From contig JAXGGA010006469.1 in NCBI GenBank assembly GCA_038373865.1, positions 1 to 64,000 of the forward strand: a DNA stretch of 64,000 nucleotides, given 5' to 3'. Origin of the DNA: Uloborus plumipes. Taxonomy: Eukaryota; Arthropoda; Arachnida; Araneae; Uloboridae. Below, piece by piece: positions 1-11,768 of the stretch; the stretch's first letter is position 1; every line of letters starts with the position of its first letter. The position numbers and the translations under genes were made by a program. Under the pieces are notes generated by a model. That model was not told the DNA's origin. It did no database searches and worked only from the letters and a program-made list of their open reading frames with translations.

Positions 1-933
1 AGTTTTGATCAGAAAAATACCTTCCAGAAGAAAATTCTGGTTTGTGTGTGGGCTTGAATGTTATAAAATTTCCTACTAGCAAAATCTTCATAGTTTTGTA
101 AGAGAATGGATAAAAATTGTTTTTACCATAAATGCATAATGATATGATACTTTTTACATAAAAGTTATGTATGCAATTTAAATAAGTGTTTGACTGATGG
201 TAGGGTTGTTAAATCTGGGCGATTCCGCGGTAGCGCAGGCATCATTGTTGTGCCACATAAAGATCACAAAGACTACAAATATGTCATATTATTGCTTCAT
301 TGCATTAACTTTATGAAGGACATAGATTCTACTTTTGCGTAATGCAATTGGTTGGTTGGTTGGTTTCGTGTTACAGATAGAAAATTAAATAGGATAATAG
401 GATCGAAGGTCCTATGTACAGCATCAGCGATACGAAGACATCTTTCTTTGTATAAGCCTGGCCGCAGATTGTCACTTATTCGTTGCAATTGCGCCAGGAT
501 AGCGGGGCAGTTGAAAATTGGCTCGAGGCTTAATTCTGTGACTGGGCAATTTTTGTAGAGGCAATACGTCCTTGTCCAATCTTCATCCCCCTGAAATGTC
601 CTGTCACAAAGTCTACTACCTAAGTCTTGTTAATGTACTGGTAAGGGTTCTATTGGTACTGATTTCTGAAATTCGGAGGGGGGGGGGGGTATTTTATTTT
701 GATTTTTCCATCAATTAGTTTTGTTCTAGCCACCGATTTTATATCGCAGAAAGTGACTTTGGTAACTCTGTTAGTATTTAATTGTCTTGTTTCTTTTGCC
801 AAGGTATCTGCTATCTCGTTTTCAGTAATGCCAACGTGCGCAGCAATCCACTGCAGCGTAATGCAAATAACTTTGGAATATTTCCATGAACAATATTTAA
901 ATATTTTCTTGTACTCAGTATCGCGGAAGTATC
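1..933. other. Intergenic AT-rich stretch, no gene
   Basis: No ORF with recognisable similarity or codon structure is seen. It contains a diverged inverted satellite monomer at 265-350 (listed separately), a short GGTT run at 350-362 and a 12-G homopolymer at 678-689. It lies downstream of the 3' end of hig and directly before the satellite array. Confidence 0.6.
265..350 (-). repeat. Diverged inverted copy of the 168-bp satellite monomer
   Basis: The reverse complement of this stretch aligns with the first half of the satellite unit found at 934-2612: a shared core with AATTGCATT, then AGTAGAATC, TGT.CTTCA, AAAG, ATGCAAT and a CATATTT segment. It carries many substitutions and small indels. 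It sits about 580 bp outside the array and in the opposite orientation, so it is probably an old, decayed outlier. Confidence 0.55.
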
Positions 934-2612
934 TGATGAGCTCGTATGTTCTACTGGGCCAAAAATATTTTTAAAAATATCGTTCGTAGGAATATTCAAA
1001 GTTTAATTGCATTTATTATATAGAAGTAGAATCCATGTTCTTTAAAAAGATCATGCAATAAAACAAGTTACTTACATATTTTATGTCGCTGTAATGTCTT
1101 TTGATAAGCTCGTATGTTTTACTGGGCCGAAAATATTTTTTAATATATTGTTCCTAGGAATATTCAAAGTTTAATTGCATTTATTATATAGAAGTAGAAT
1201 CCACGTTCTTTACAAAGATCATGCAATAAAACAAGTTACTTACATATTTTATGTCGCTGTAATGTCTTTTGATAAGCTCGTATGTTTTACTGGGCCAAAA
1301 ATATTTTTAAAAATATCGTTCGTAGGAATATTCAAAGTTTAATTGCATTTATTATATAGAAGTAGAATCCATGTTCTTTAAAAAGATCATGCAATAAAAC
1401 AAGTTACTTACATATTTTATGTCGCTGTAATGTCTTTTGATAAGCTCGTATGTTTTACTGGGCCGAAAATATTTTTTAATATATTGTTCCTAGGAATATT
1501 CAAAGTTTAATTGCATTTATTATATAGAAGTAGAATCCACGTTCTTTACAAAGATCATGCAATAAAACAAGTTACTTACATATTTTATGTCGCTGTAATG
1601 TCTTTTGATAAGCTCGTATGTTTTACTGGGCCAAAAATATTTTTAAAAATATCGTTCGTAGGAATATTCAAAGTTTAATTGCATTTATTATATAGAAGTA
1701 GAATCCATGTTCTTTAAAAAGATCATGCAATAAAACAAGTTACTTACATATTTTATGTCGCTGTAATGTCTTTTGATAAGCTCGTATGTTTTACTGGGCC
1801 GAAAATATTTTTTAATATATTGTTCCTAGGAATATTCAAAGTTTAATTGCATTTATTATATAGAAGTAGAATCCACGTTCTTTACAAAGATCATGCAATA
1901 AAACAAGTTACTTACATATTTTATGTCGCTGTAATGTCTTTTGATAAGCTCGTATGTTTTACTGGGCCAAAAATATTTTTAAAAATATCGTTCGTAGGAA
2001 TATTCAAAGTTTAATTGCATTTATTATATAGAAGTAGAATCCATGTTCTTTAAAAAGATCATGCAATAAAACAAGTTACTTACATATTTTATGTCGCTGT
2101 AATGTCTTTTGATAAGCTCGTATGTTTTACTGGGCCGAAAATATTTTTTAATATATTGTTCCTAGGAATATTCAAAGTTTAATTGCATTTATTATATAGA
2201 AGTAGAATCCACGTTCTTTACAAAGATCATGCAATAAAACAAGTTACTTACATATTTTATGTCGCTGTAATGTCTTTTGATAAGCTCGTATGTTTTACTG
2301 GGCCAAAAATATTTTTAAAAATATCGTTCGTAGGAATATTCAAAGTTTAATTGCATTTATTATATAGAAGTAGAATCCACGTTCTTTACAAAGATCATGC
2401 AATAAAACAAGTTACTTACATATTTTATGTCGCTGTAATGTCTTTTGATAAGCTCGTATGTTTTACTGTGCCGAAAATATTTTTTAAAATATTGTTCCTA
2501 GGAATATTCATAGTTAAATGCCTTTATTATATAGAAGTAGAATCCATGTTCTTCACAAAGATCATGCAATAAAACAAGTTACTAACATATTTCATGTCGC
2601 TGCAATGTCTTT
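934..2612 (+). repeat. Satellite array, 168-bp monomers in 336-bp dimers
   Basis: The landmark GAAGTAGAAT recurs at 1023, 1191, 1359, 1527, 1695, 1863, 2031, 2199, 2367 and 2535, an exact 168-bp period over about ten monomers. Two monomer types alternate: type A has CCATGTTCTTTAAAAAG and is followed by a GGCCGAAAATATTTTTTAAT linker; type B has CCACGTTCTTTACAAAG and a GGCCAAAAATATTTTTAAAA linker. The 336-bp dimers look identical by eye across the middle of the array, while the first and last units are diverged. Short ORFs inside it are repeat artefacts. The function is unknown; the family was not recognised. Confidence 0.92.
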
Positions 2613-3622
2613 TGTGCAAAAAAATGTCAAATTTATTAAAATGAATTTCTCCAGATGTAGACACAGAAAGTTCGTTAATCGGACGAATATTTCGTTATTT
2701 ATAAAGTAAAAGTGTGGGTTTAAATTTAAAACAACGATAGGCAGTTCAGTAAAGTACTGTTGGAAGAGATTAGAAGCAACTTAGATTACAATTATCTTCT
2801 CCCCAGTTTCATTATTCTTTATTTAACGAAGATTTCAGAGGGGATATTCATGAGAAGTAAAACTTAATTAAATGTCGGGGGACTTTAATTAAAAGCTAAT
2901 GGGCACATGGAGCATGTCTCTGGCAAAATTAAACTGTTTGCAGCGCTTCTGTTGATAAAAATTCAAGTTTGTAGATTTCCAATGTATACCTTCATCTGCA
3001 TTCACGACGCTGAAGGCCGCTTAAATGTGTCCGGAAATTAATTTGAAATGTTTGTTGGAGCCCTGTAAAATGTCCTTTTATTCCACATGCACCGAAATAC
3101 ATGTACATTTATCTGCAATGTGTTCCTTAATTGCGATGGAGATAGATTTCACTTCGCTCTTCTCTAAATAGTATGATTATTGTGGATAACTCTGTTCTTT
3201 ATGTAGTAATTAAACAGTAATTAACTATCTCAAGCAAATTAAAAAAAGCTTATAAAACTACATAGCAATGTTGTTTTATATTAAATATGAGGTTTGCATT
3301 AAGTATTATTTGAATATTTGAAAAAAAAAACAGAGTAAACCGCAAGTTAATACACAATATAAGTTTGGATGTATAAATTTACCTGGTAACAGGTTTTTCT
3401 TAATTGAAATTGGATGTTAAGATAACTTTGACATTGCTTTCTGATGGTTCTGTACAAATTTTAAAATAGCGTTTAGGTTTTTTACTAAGTGGTCATTATG
3501 TATAGAAGCTAAAGCTAAAGACTTTCAATTTTAAAAAAGGGTAATTGCAACTTGCCATGTTTTTTTTTTCTTCTTGTATCATTATATAGGCTGCAGACAT
3601 ACATTTTTACACCCTCTCCCTA
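2613..3622. other. AT-rich intergenic DNA, nothing recognised
   Basis: No coding exon, tRNA or clear repeat was found by eye. The sequence has A/T runs and no long inverted repeats. Confidence 0.5.
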
Positions 3623-3803
3623 TAACCATCTAAACGAATGCTATCTGTTCCAAGCAATATTATTCGATTAAGCGAGTATTTGTTTAAGCGGGAACTTTAA
3701 CATTGCGTCTATAGCATTAGGAAATATTCGGTTCCGAAATGCTTTATTCGTATAAGCGATGTATTCGTTTATCCGTTGCCCGATTAAGCGAAGCCCACCG
3801 TAT
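3623..3803. repeat. pogo-like MITE relic, copy 1
   Basis: Related over its whole length to the element at 42861-43049: both carry CGAAT.CT.T.GGTTCCAAG, TATTATTCGATTAAGCG, AATATTCGGTTCCG and end in CGATTAAGCG. This copy has lost the clean termini still visible in the other. There is no coding capacity. The ATTAAGCG/CGCTTAA repeats are typical of short non-autonomous Tc1-mariner/pogo-type elements (inference). Confidence 0.65.
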
Positions 3804-5775
3804 ATCTGTAAGGAAAGAAAACTGCATTTGCGATAAAAAAGGAGGTACCTACTTTCACTCTTCTTATTAAACATTACAACTGAATGTTTCAACTCAGGGT
3901 TAGCAAGTTAGCATGTCTTTGGCCATTGACCTAAGATGAGCAGTAAAAATATTTTTTTTCTCCTTATTGTGAGTAAAGGAATAATATTTTACTCAGATGT
4001 TTTAACATCAAAATAAATGCGTCAAAAATAAGCAAAATCTTTTAACTTTGGTTCAAATTACCAAGCAAAGGTGGGTTGAATAGTTTCCCAACATTAGCTT
4101 TAGATTTCCAAATGGCAATATAGTTGAACCTAACTATGCAGCCATCCCCTGAAAGATTCTAACTAAAAACTTATCTTTAGTATGAAACTGCGGAAAGTTT
4201 GCTGTTCTTAGTTTCATAACAAAATGCGAATGCATCATATAATGCCAGCAAGATAGCGAAGAAAGAAGTGCCGTGGAAAATATAAACGAAAAATAAAGAT
4301 AACTTTCTCTTCTCCATGGCTGGAATGAAAATGTCTGAACGGTTCTAAAAGGGGCATCATTGAAATATTAAAAATAAGTTCCTTTCGCTTTAGGGCTGTA
4401 GAAATGGCGGGATACTGCAAGCTGAGCACTTATCATCGCCAGACTTATTGTCTGTCGAAATGTGCAGAAGCTATAAAAGTAACAGCTTTACGCTTTTTTT
4501 TTATGGTGCGTCATCTTTATGACGTTTTTGTTTACATTTTAACTAAGTTATGCAAATGCTGTAAAGAATTAAAAAGGAAAATCACGCACTAATGTTTTGA
4601 TATGACAGCACTGAATTGAATTTAAAAGAAACGTAAATGATAAAACTACGAATGAAAAATTTTAAGGTTTTTCCCTTGTATATTGTTCATACTTATCTTT
4701 GAGTTTTGTAAAACAGAGTGTTAATTAAATAACAATTACCTTGGAGATTGTTCAGTTTTTAAAGATAGCAAACATAATTTAACTTCAATTTTGAAGAAAA
4801 AGAAGCCATTTCACAAATGGGAGTTATTAAGCAAATTTACAGCATGATAAAATATTAAATTATTTAATTTGAGAAATGACTGCCGTTTAGGAGGGAAAAG
4901 AAAGACTTTCTTTTGAATTTTTCAGAAACTAGTTTATATATTTTTTCAGCTTCGTAAATTTTTCGAAATAAAAAACGAAAGTAGCTTAGAGGAAAAAAAA
5001 TGAACTGATGATGCTCGTGAGCGTAAAATAGTTATGGAGTTTAATCTGACTTAGTTTTGTATAATTTTTCATTTATTCAAATTGTTTAGGACTCGTAATC
5101 TTGAACATAAGCATTAGATTGCTTCACTTAATCGTAGGTAGGTGAATAAAAAACAATTTGAAAAAAATGTTCATGAAAAATGTATCAATATTTACCTTTG
5201 GCACAGATGATATTCAGAAGGTTTGTAACTTGCAACTTTGTTGATGAAGCTCTAAGTTATTGACAGACAACACAAAATTTTGATCGAAACACAAATGAAG
5301 TAAAATAGGAAATAGTTTTATTTTTACAATCCGTTTGTTCCTTTCTTTTCTATTACTTAGAAGTTTATAGTAAATGGTATTTTCCGCTCATATAAATAAA
5401 ATTGCAAAATGACTTTAAATTGTATAATGCTGAAAAACATAAGTTACTCTGTCAGCAACAGTTGAGAAAACAACATTCACTTTCCATCAAAATATTTCAA
5501 CTGTTCTGTCTCATCTCTTTGGTCGTTGCCAATACAAGGAACAAGAGCTAGTGCAGACTATAAATTAATTAAATGATGCAAAGAAATGTACGCAGGCAAA
5601 AATAAGGAGATAAATATTAAGTACAAAACATATGATAAATTTACCAAAAGCAGTATCATACTCCTTCCATCAAGAAGTTATTGATATATTGGTACACTGG
5701 TCTTCAAAATTATAAGGAGCACGCACAAAAGTAGTAACACTGCCGTGCTGAGCACAAAAGTCGTATCTGCGCTTT
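3804..5775. other. AT-rich intergenic DNA, nothing recognised
   Basis: Homopolymer-rich sequence without supported genes. ORFs of about 60-70 codons near 4235-4592 overlap on opposite strands, have no recognisable domains and look like chance. Confidence 0.5.
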
Positions 5776-5778
5776 TTA

Positions 5779-6081
5779 GGCAGGAATTCAAGTGAAACAG
5801 GCGATCGCAAATTGCAATCGCTACTGTAAATGAATTACATTAGAACGTTTCTTGATAAAAACATCGTGACGTCAGCGTGACGTTTGCATATGAAAAACGA
5901 GCTAGATAAAACGTCACAGCCTACTTGGCGAATAAGAGGAGATCACTGACTGCTTGTGAGCTCTTATTAGCTCCACCCGTAGTGACGTCAGTGCCAAGTT
6001 AAGTTGATGTTAATGTAATTCACTTCCAGTAGCGATTGCACTTCGAAGCGATTGCAATGGTGTTTCACTTGAATCCCCGCC
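5779..6081. mobile_element. Harbinger-like MITE with 3-bp TTA target duplication
   Basis: The 303-bp element begins GGCAGGAATTCAAGTGAAAC and ends with the matching inverted GTTTCACTTGAATCCCCGCC. The inverted arms run about 75 bp and include GCAATCGCTACTG..AA.TGAATTACATT. It is flanked by TTA at 5776-5778 and 6082-6084. A 3-bp TTA duplication and G-rich termini fit PIF/Harbinger elements. A paralogous repeat at about 6909-6925 reads TTTTTAACAAAATTGAG with no insert and serves as an internal empty-site control. It has no coding capacity. A decayed relative lies at 39995-40135. Confidence 0.85.
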
Positions 6082-6133
6082 TTAACAAAATTGAGCTATT
6101 GCCACCAGGTGGCTCTTTGTGACCTATTTTACA

Positions 6134-6745
6134 TAGAGCCGCTATATAGACAGGCCGACGCATCAAGATTAAGTTTCACCACTTTGGATCCAATTCCTTA
6201 ATTTTTAGTTTCAAATTTTCATTGTTGCGGAGTAGGGTTACCAGAAAAAAATTTTGGTACATTGCTAAGCTTTGCCAAATCCACGTGCCGCTAATAATTG
6301 CTCACAGTGAAAAATTACCAAAACGCGATTACTAGCCAGAAAAGACAACCACTCAAACACACAAACACGCGCTGGATCCAAAGTGGTGAAACTCAATCTT
6401 GATGCGCCGGCTCGCACATATAGGGGCCTTAATTTTACCTAGAGCCGCTATATAGACAGGCCAACGCATCAAGCTTAAGTTCCACCACTTTGGATCCAAT
6501 TCATTTACTTTTACTTTCAATTTTTCATTGTTGCGGAGTAGGGTTACCATAAAAAAGTTTTGACGCATTGCTGAGTTTTGCCAAATCCACGTGATGCTAA
6601 TACTTGCTCACAGTGAAAAATAACCAAGACGCGACTACTAGCCAGAAAAGACAACCACTCAAAAACTCAAACACGTGCTGGATCCAAAGTGGTGAAACTT
6701 AATCTTGATGCGCCGGCTCGTCTATATAGGGGCCTTAATTTTACC
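6134..6745. repeat. Tandemly duplicated 306-bp MITE unit
   Basis: Two direct copies (6134-6439 and 6440-6745) start TAGAGCCGCTATATAGACAG and end GGGGCCTTAATTTTACC. Within each copy, both ends form about 58-bp terminal inverted repeats containing GCGCATCAAGATT and TTTCACCACTTTGGATCCA. The short flank TTAATTTTACC is included in the duplicated unit, so a tandem duplication after one insertion explains the arrangement better than two insertions. No coding capacity. Confidence 0.82.
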
Positions 6746-8657
6746 TAAATACAAAATTATATGGTCATTTGAGAACGAGAAATATTTTTAAAAAAAATTC
6801 TGAAAAAGTTTTATTTTAATCAAATGCATGATGGCGCAAAACTTTAAAGAGTTATATCTCAGTTTGAGATTGACTGCAGATACCGCTTTTGCGCTTAGCA
6901 CGGTAGAACAGCACTTTTTAACAAAATTGAGTTACTTGCACCAGGAGGTGCTTTGATATGTATTTTACCTAGATAAAATATTTTATGGTCGTTTGAGAAC
7001 GGGAAGTATTTATTATTATTATTTTTTAATGCTGAAAAAGTATCATCTGTATAAAGGCGTAAAACTTTAAACACTAATTGTAAGTCTCAGTTCAAGCGCG
7101 ACTGCAGATACCACTTTTAGGCTTATTATGGCAGAAAGGTCGAACCCAACTAAGGGGTTTGGAGCTCTCTCCTGGTAATATCTCGGAATTGAAGTCTCTA
7201 ATACGCAGTTCGGCTATCTTTGGTTGCTTTAGGGGGGGGGGGGGCGTGATTAGGCCCATCTCGCATGTTCCTGGATTTGCGCTTTTGCATGAATGAATTA
7301 TAAACTTATTTTGAAGAGAGCTATTTAGAGAGACTTACTTACTTAACTTTTTTTTTTTAATAATCGTTGTAATCCAAAAAAAAAAAAAAAAAAGAAAAAA
7401 CTAATTGAGCTGTCATTAACTTATAGCCTTTACCGATAAGATTTTACTTTGCACGTGATTTTGAATACATTTCTTCAAAACAATATGATTTTGACAAATA
7501 TGCCTTGAACATAGATTAGATGTTTGTCTCTATGTAATAAAGTGAGTTCAAATTAATGTAAGATTTTGTTTCACAAAATCAACCAAAAAAGTAATACCTA
7601 TGAAGGCGAGAAATGAATATAATTCTTAAAAAGGCTTCAAGTGATGATTGAAAATAAATATTTTTCCATCGTTCGTGACTTTTTTAGTGTGGAAATTGAA
7701 AACTGAAGGATAAGAAAGCAAAGCAGAATAATTTTATTTCCATAAAATCCGACTTCATTTTGGATACTTATAAAACTTTCTATTTGCTTAACTTTATTTT
7801 TCAATTTGAGTCTTTAACAAAATAGTCCTTTTTAAAAATTTTATATTCTTCTGAAGTATATTCCATCATAAGCATCAAATCTTGGGAAAAACTCAGCATA
7901 TGAGTTCTTAAAATAAAAATATATTAGTTTAATATTGTTTTTTAATGGGCGAAAATATTTTGCAGACAACGTTTCAAAGAAAACTTATAGAGTTAGAAAT
8001 ATAGCTCTGGCTTAGGGGCTTGCTGATTTAAGATCTTTATGTTGTACAAATAATAAGAAAATGCTATGCTTTTAGATTCTTGAAGTTTTTGTAATATAGC
8101 TAAAAAAATTTTTTAAAACAATCTGTTTAAAATGCTTAATAAAATGTTATTTGTAAGTGAAATTTTTTTGCACAAAATTTATAGTGCAATAGAAGATTAA
8201 TTAAAACATAACATGCATGTTTTGTTTTTGGCATAATTATTGCGCATATACATATTGTCGTAATTCTAATGGGGATCTTTGGGTGTTCATAATCAAAAAC
8301 TTTTTTTTTTATTGCACTGCAGTTTTAGAAAGTTGCATTCTATGTAACGGGCTATTTTTTGACTGTTGCCCCGATTCTAAATAGGATTTTAATGGACTGC
8401 TTGTCTAACTGCAATAGGATTTGTTAAATGGGCCAACTGCTGTCCTAAAACAGGAATTTTTAGGAATTGTGCTTATTCTATTCCTTCCTCAATTTAATGG
8501 AAATAACGTTATAAGCCACATCGTTAATTTCAACTCTAATTTCGACCCACGTCAAAGAAACATAAAAGCAATTCCACGTCAAATCAATAAAAAAAAATAC
8601 ATTTTTGACGTCACCATTTCCGATTTTAACAAAATTTGATAAGGTCATTCGTGAGAA
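6746..8657. other. Non-coding DNA with diverged local duplicates
   Basis: About 6870-7010 is a diverged paralog of the sequence surrounding the MITEs at 5720-6790, sharing TTAACAAAATTGAG and ATGGTC.TTTGAGAACG. A third, weaker copy is near 7085-7135. A 13-G run lies at 7232-7244 and an A-rich run near 7375-7397. No gene seen. Confidence 0.55.
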
Positions 8658-9375
8658 AGTCATGTTATATATCAATGGAAAGTTATCTTCTTTATATCTT
8701 TACAATGATGTTTGAATTTCGGTTCTGCTATAATTAGAAGCGAAGTTAGTCATTTGCATGTAACCACTTTTTGTTCTTTTTTCGCACCTTTTGCTGTTTT
8801 TTACAGCCCTGTATATCGTACAGATTTTAAAATAAAAATCTGAAAATTGGTAGGATTACTTATCTTGTCATGTGTGTCCTTCACACCAAATTTCATTAAA
8901 ATTGGAAATGTTGACGTCAAGAAGGTGATTGGCCAGACATACGGAATTCTGTAATGTAAAACATGTTAATATTCCTGTTTTTTTTTTTTTTTTTTTTTGA
9001 GTTCCTTGCCATTGCGACGCCAGCATAAGTCTTGGTGTGGGAGAAGAACAGTGGCAGAACTATAATATATATTTTTTTGAAGAAATTCTAAGCGGACGTG
9101 TTGTGAGATATTCAAGATCAAAAGTTACGATCAATGACCTTGAGACCCTAACCTGTCGTAAGTCATGTTATATATCAATAGAAAGCTCCATTTTTCAGCT
9201 TTACAATGGTGTTTGAATTTTCATTCTACTGTAATCAGGAGTGAAGTTAGTCATTTGCATATAGCCACTTTTTGTTTTTTTCGCACTTTTTGCTGTTTTT
9301 TACAGCCTTGTATTTCGTACAATTTTTAAAATAAAAATCTAAAAATTGGCAGGAATACTTTACTCGTCATATGGG
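8658..9375 (+). repeat. Pair of diverged direct repeats of about 215 bp
   Basis: Copies at about 8658-8875 and 9160-9375 share GTCATGTTATATATCAAT, TTACAATG.TGTTTGAATTT, GAAGTTAGTCATTTGCAT and TTTGCTGTTTTTTACAGCC in the same order, with scattered substitutions. The spacer carries a poly-T run (about 8979-8998). No coding potential; the family was not recognised. Confidence 0.72.
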
Positions 9376-11437
9376 TCCCTCTCATTGATTGCCCATAAGT
9401 GTGTCGATAAAATTTGCCAGCGCTTGGAAATGGCTATCAATGAAATTTTTACGCGAACACCGCTACCTCATCAAAAAAGGTAGGCGAATACTCTAAAATT
9501 TTTCTTCCTTAATATTTAATACACCTTTCTAAAATTTAATATAATTCATTTTTGTAAACTAAGTAACATATTTTAACCAGTTATTTGTTAAAAATATACC
9601 TAAATTTGTTTAGTAAAAAGACTCTTTTTGACAAAAAATTAGTTTATTAACATGCGCAGAGTATTTAATTTCCCACCATTAAAAATTTTTCTTCGTCTAA
9701 CTCTTTGCTAGATACCATAGAATGAAAAGACTGAAAATTATTGGAAATTATTATTCTAAGAACTTGTTTTATAGTTAAATCTTTAAAATTTCCCTGTTGA
9801 AAAACGTCGTTTTCGCCCCCTAGCCTTAATTTATAATTATTTAAAAACAACATGTAGATTAGCTTTTAGAGGCTTATATCACAGCAATATAATGATTAAC
9901 ATTTCTGCAAAGCTTCAAAAATATAGAGGTTACTGTCTGTTTGCGTATTGTACGCCTGGCAGCCACGGACGCTTCCATCTGAAAAAGGGGAGATAGGTTT
10001 AGGATGCGCACTACCTGATGCCTTCAGCTTTTGTTCGCTTACTACTTCCTCGTTGCTTTTCCCCCCTATTTCGAGAAAGTCCGAAGAGACTTGGCGCGTG
10101 CGCAGATGCGGCGGAGGTCGCACGAAAAATTTTTAGACAGTATGTACTTTTTTGCTGGAGCAGTTAGCGTAAATATATCTTGCGGAAACATGGTTTTGAG
10201 AAAACGACGGGAAAAAACCCAAACAAACAAACTATTGAAAACAGTACATTTGTGTTTATTATATTTGATTTTTTTTTTTGCGGATTCAGAAAACAGAACA
10301 TTGGGGCGTTATAAATTTCTTGAATAACTCAAAATCGGCTGTTTTCGCATATTAGGGTGCTTGCCTTAAGCTTGCGATTTTTAAAATATCAATGTACACT
10401 TCAATAAACACAATGTTTTTACTTTCTTACAGTTATTAACTGAAGATTTTTTAAAAAATTCCTTAGGTCACGGAGTGTCAGGGGTTAACGCCTAGTCGGT
10501 ACTTTCTCTGGAAAAGGGTATTTCAACCGTAAACCATTTTGGACCTCTTCATAATGAAACCTAAGACTTACCCCAAAAGGTGAGGCGTTGTTGGAGGTAA
10601 GTATAATAGATGCTATAGGAATTTTAATATTAGATCAGACAATTTTACAATAACATTAGAATGAAAACACAATAAAATAACTATTCCATGTTGTACGCAA
10701 ATAAACTTAGAGATTAAAAACCACTGAACAAATGTTGTTTGGCATGTGCTTCAAGGTTTAAAAGCAAGTGTTGGCTTCCTTTTCCTCAAAAAACTCATTT
10801 CTTGAGCCACAGATTTATTTCATGCTTCCATAAATCGTTGACGTATCCATTTTTCTGCTTAAGGAAGGTAATAAAAGTGAATACCCGAACAGCGCAGCAT
10901 ATTTTTCGGCCTTAACCTGCCTTGTTAAAAATCAGTATAAGAACAGCAGTTGGGGGAAAGTCATTAAAAGGAACGCGAACGGTCTTAGACGGCAGCGAAA
11001 TTGTTCTTTTTATGGTTCGGGAGAATCTTTGTTGCACTTCTTCATAACTCGACAATTGAGCCTTTTTCCATTATTTTAAGAGCTAGTGGCAGCAGATGCT
11101 GCAATGTTTTGAACATAAAAATTGCATTAAGTATCGTTTCTGAGCACAATTTTGCATAACTTGTGGATAAATAGAGAAAATTGAGAGACAAAGTATCTCT
11201 TGTTTACTGTAGTTCAAAAAATTGAATCAAATTGACATCAACAGGTAAAATACAGGGGTTATGTTTTAACCTTGAGCAATGGCGCACCCCACTCGAATAC
11301 CACGAAAACTCCCCAAAAAACTAGAATTCCTCAAAAAAAAGAAAAAAAAAAAGAAAAAGACAAATACCCCTCAAACCTCAAAACAACCTCCTTAAAAATT
11401 TCACCCGTTAAAACTATTGACAAAATAAGCTGAGAGG
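9376..11437. other. Non-coding DNA, weak repeat similarity only
   Basis: The GC-richer patch 9950-10135 is loosely similar to 15505-15770 (see findings). Overlapping ORFs on both strands at 9896-10327 have no domain signature. Nothing else was recognised. Confidence 0.45.
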
Positions 11438-11768
11438 TAATGCCTCATCCCTCTTATAGACTCGATTTAGCACCTTCCATTTTCCATTTGTTTGGTACAC
11501 TGAAGGAGATATTACATGGGAAGAAGTTCAAGTTTAACGAGAATGTCAAAAAAAAAAAAAAAAATAGTGGGAAATTAGCTTCGACATCAAGATAAAAGTT
11601 CTTTGCAACCGGTATTAAAAAGCAAGTAACCAGTTGGTTGCAAGTGCATAAATGTTGATGGGGATTATGTTGAAAAGCCGTAAAAGTCTCATTTTGAAGA
11701 AATCGGTTTTTTCTTCAGGTTAGTTTATCTTTTTAACTATTGAATGACCCTCGTACAAACTACCTAAA
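11438..11768 (+). pseudogene. mariner transposase C-terminal fossil
   Basis: Read with frame changes, this segment gives a peptide starting PHPSYRLDLAPSIFHLFG, the mariner pattern around the third catalytic Asp (HPPYSPDLAPSD type). After a 17-A run it continues to NVDGDYVEKP near 11650, matching the usual transposase C-terminus. Stop codons and frameshifts interrupt it, and the N-terminal two-thirds is absent. It ends near TGAATGACCCTCGTA, a possible terminal repeat remnant. It is a dead Tc1/mariner copy. Confidence 0.72.

Noticed and set aside
934..2612. CRISPR-like regular array
   Set aside because: The whole monomer is conserved, with no variable spacers between short repeats; this is a eukaryotic satellite.
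2351..2709. Overlapping ORFs in the satellite array
   Set aside because: They repeat with the 168-bp period and share the same peptide twice; they are repeat artefacts and not genes.
9896..10327. Possible small gene (ORFs on both strands)
   Set aside because: Overlapping ORFs on both strands without a domain, splice context or codon bias; likely chance in a GC-richer repeat.
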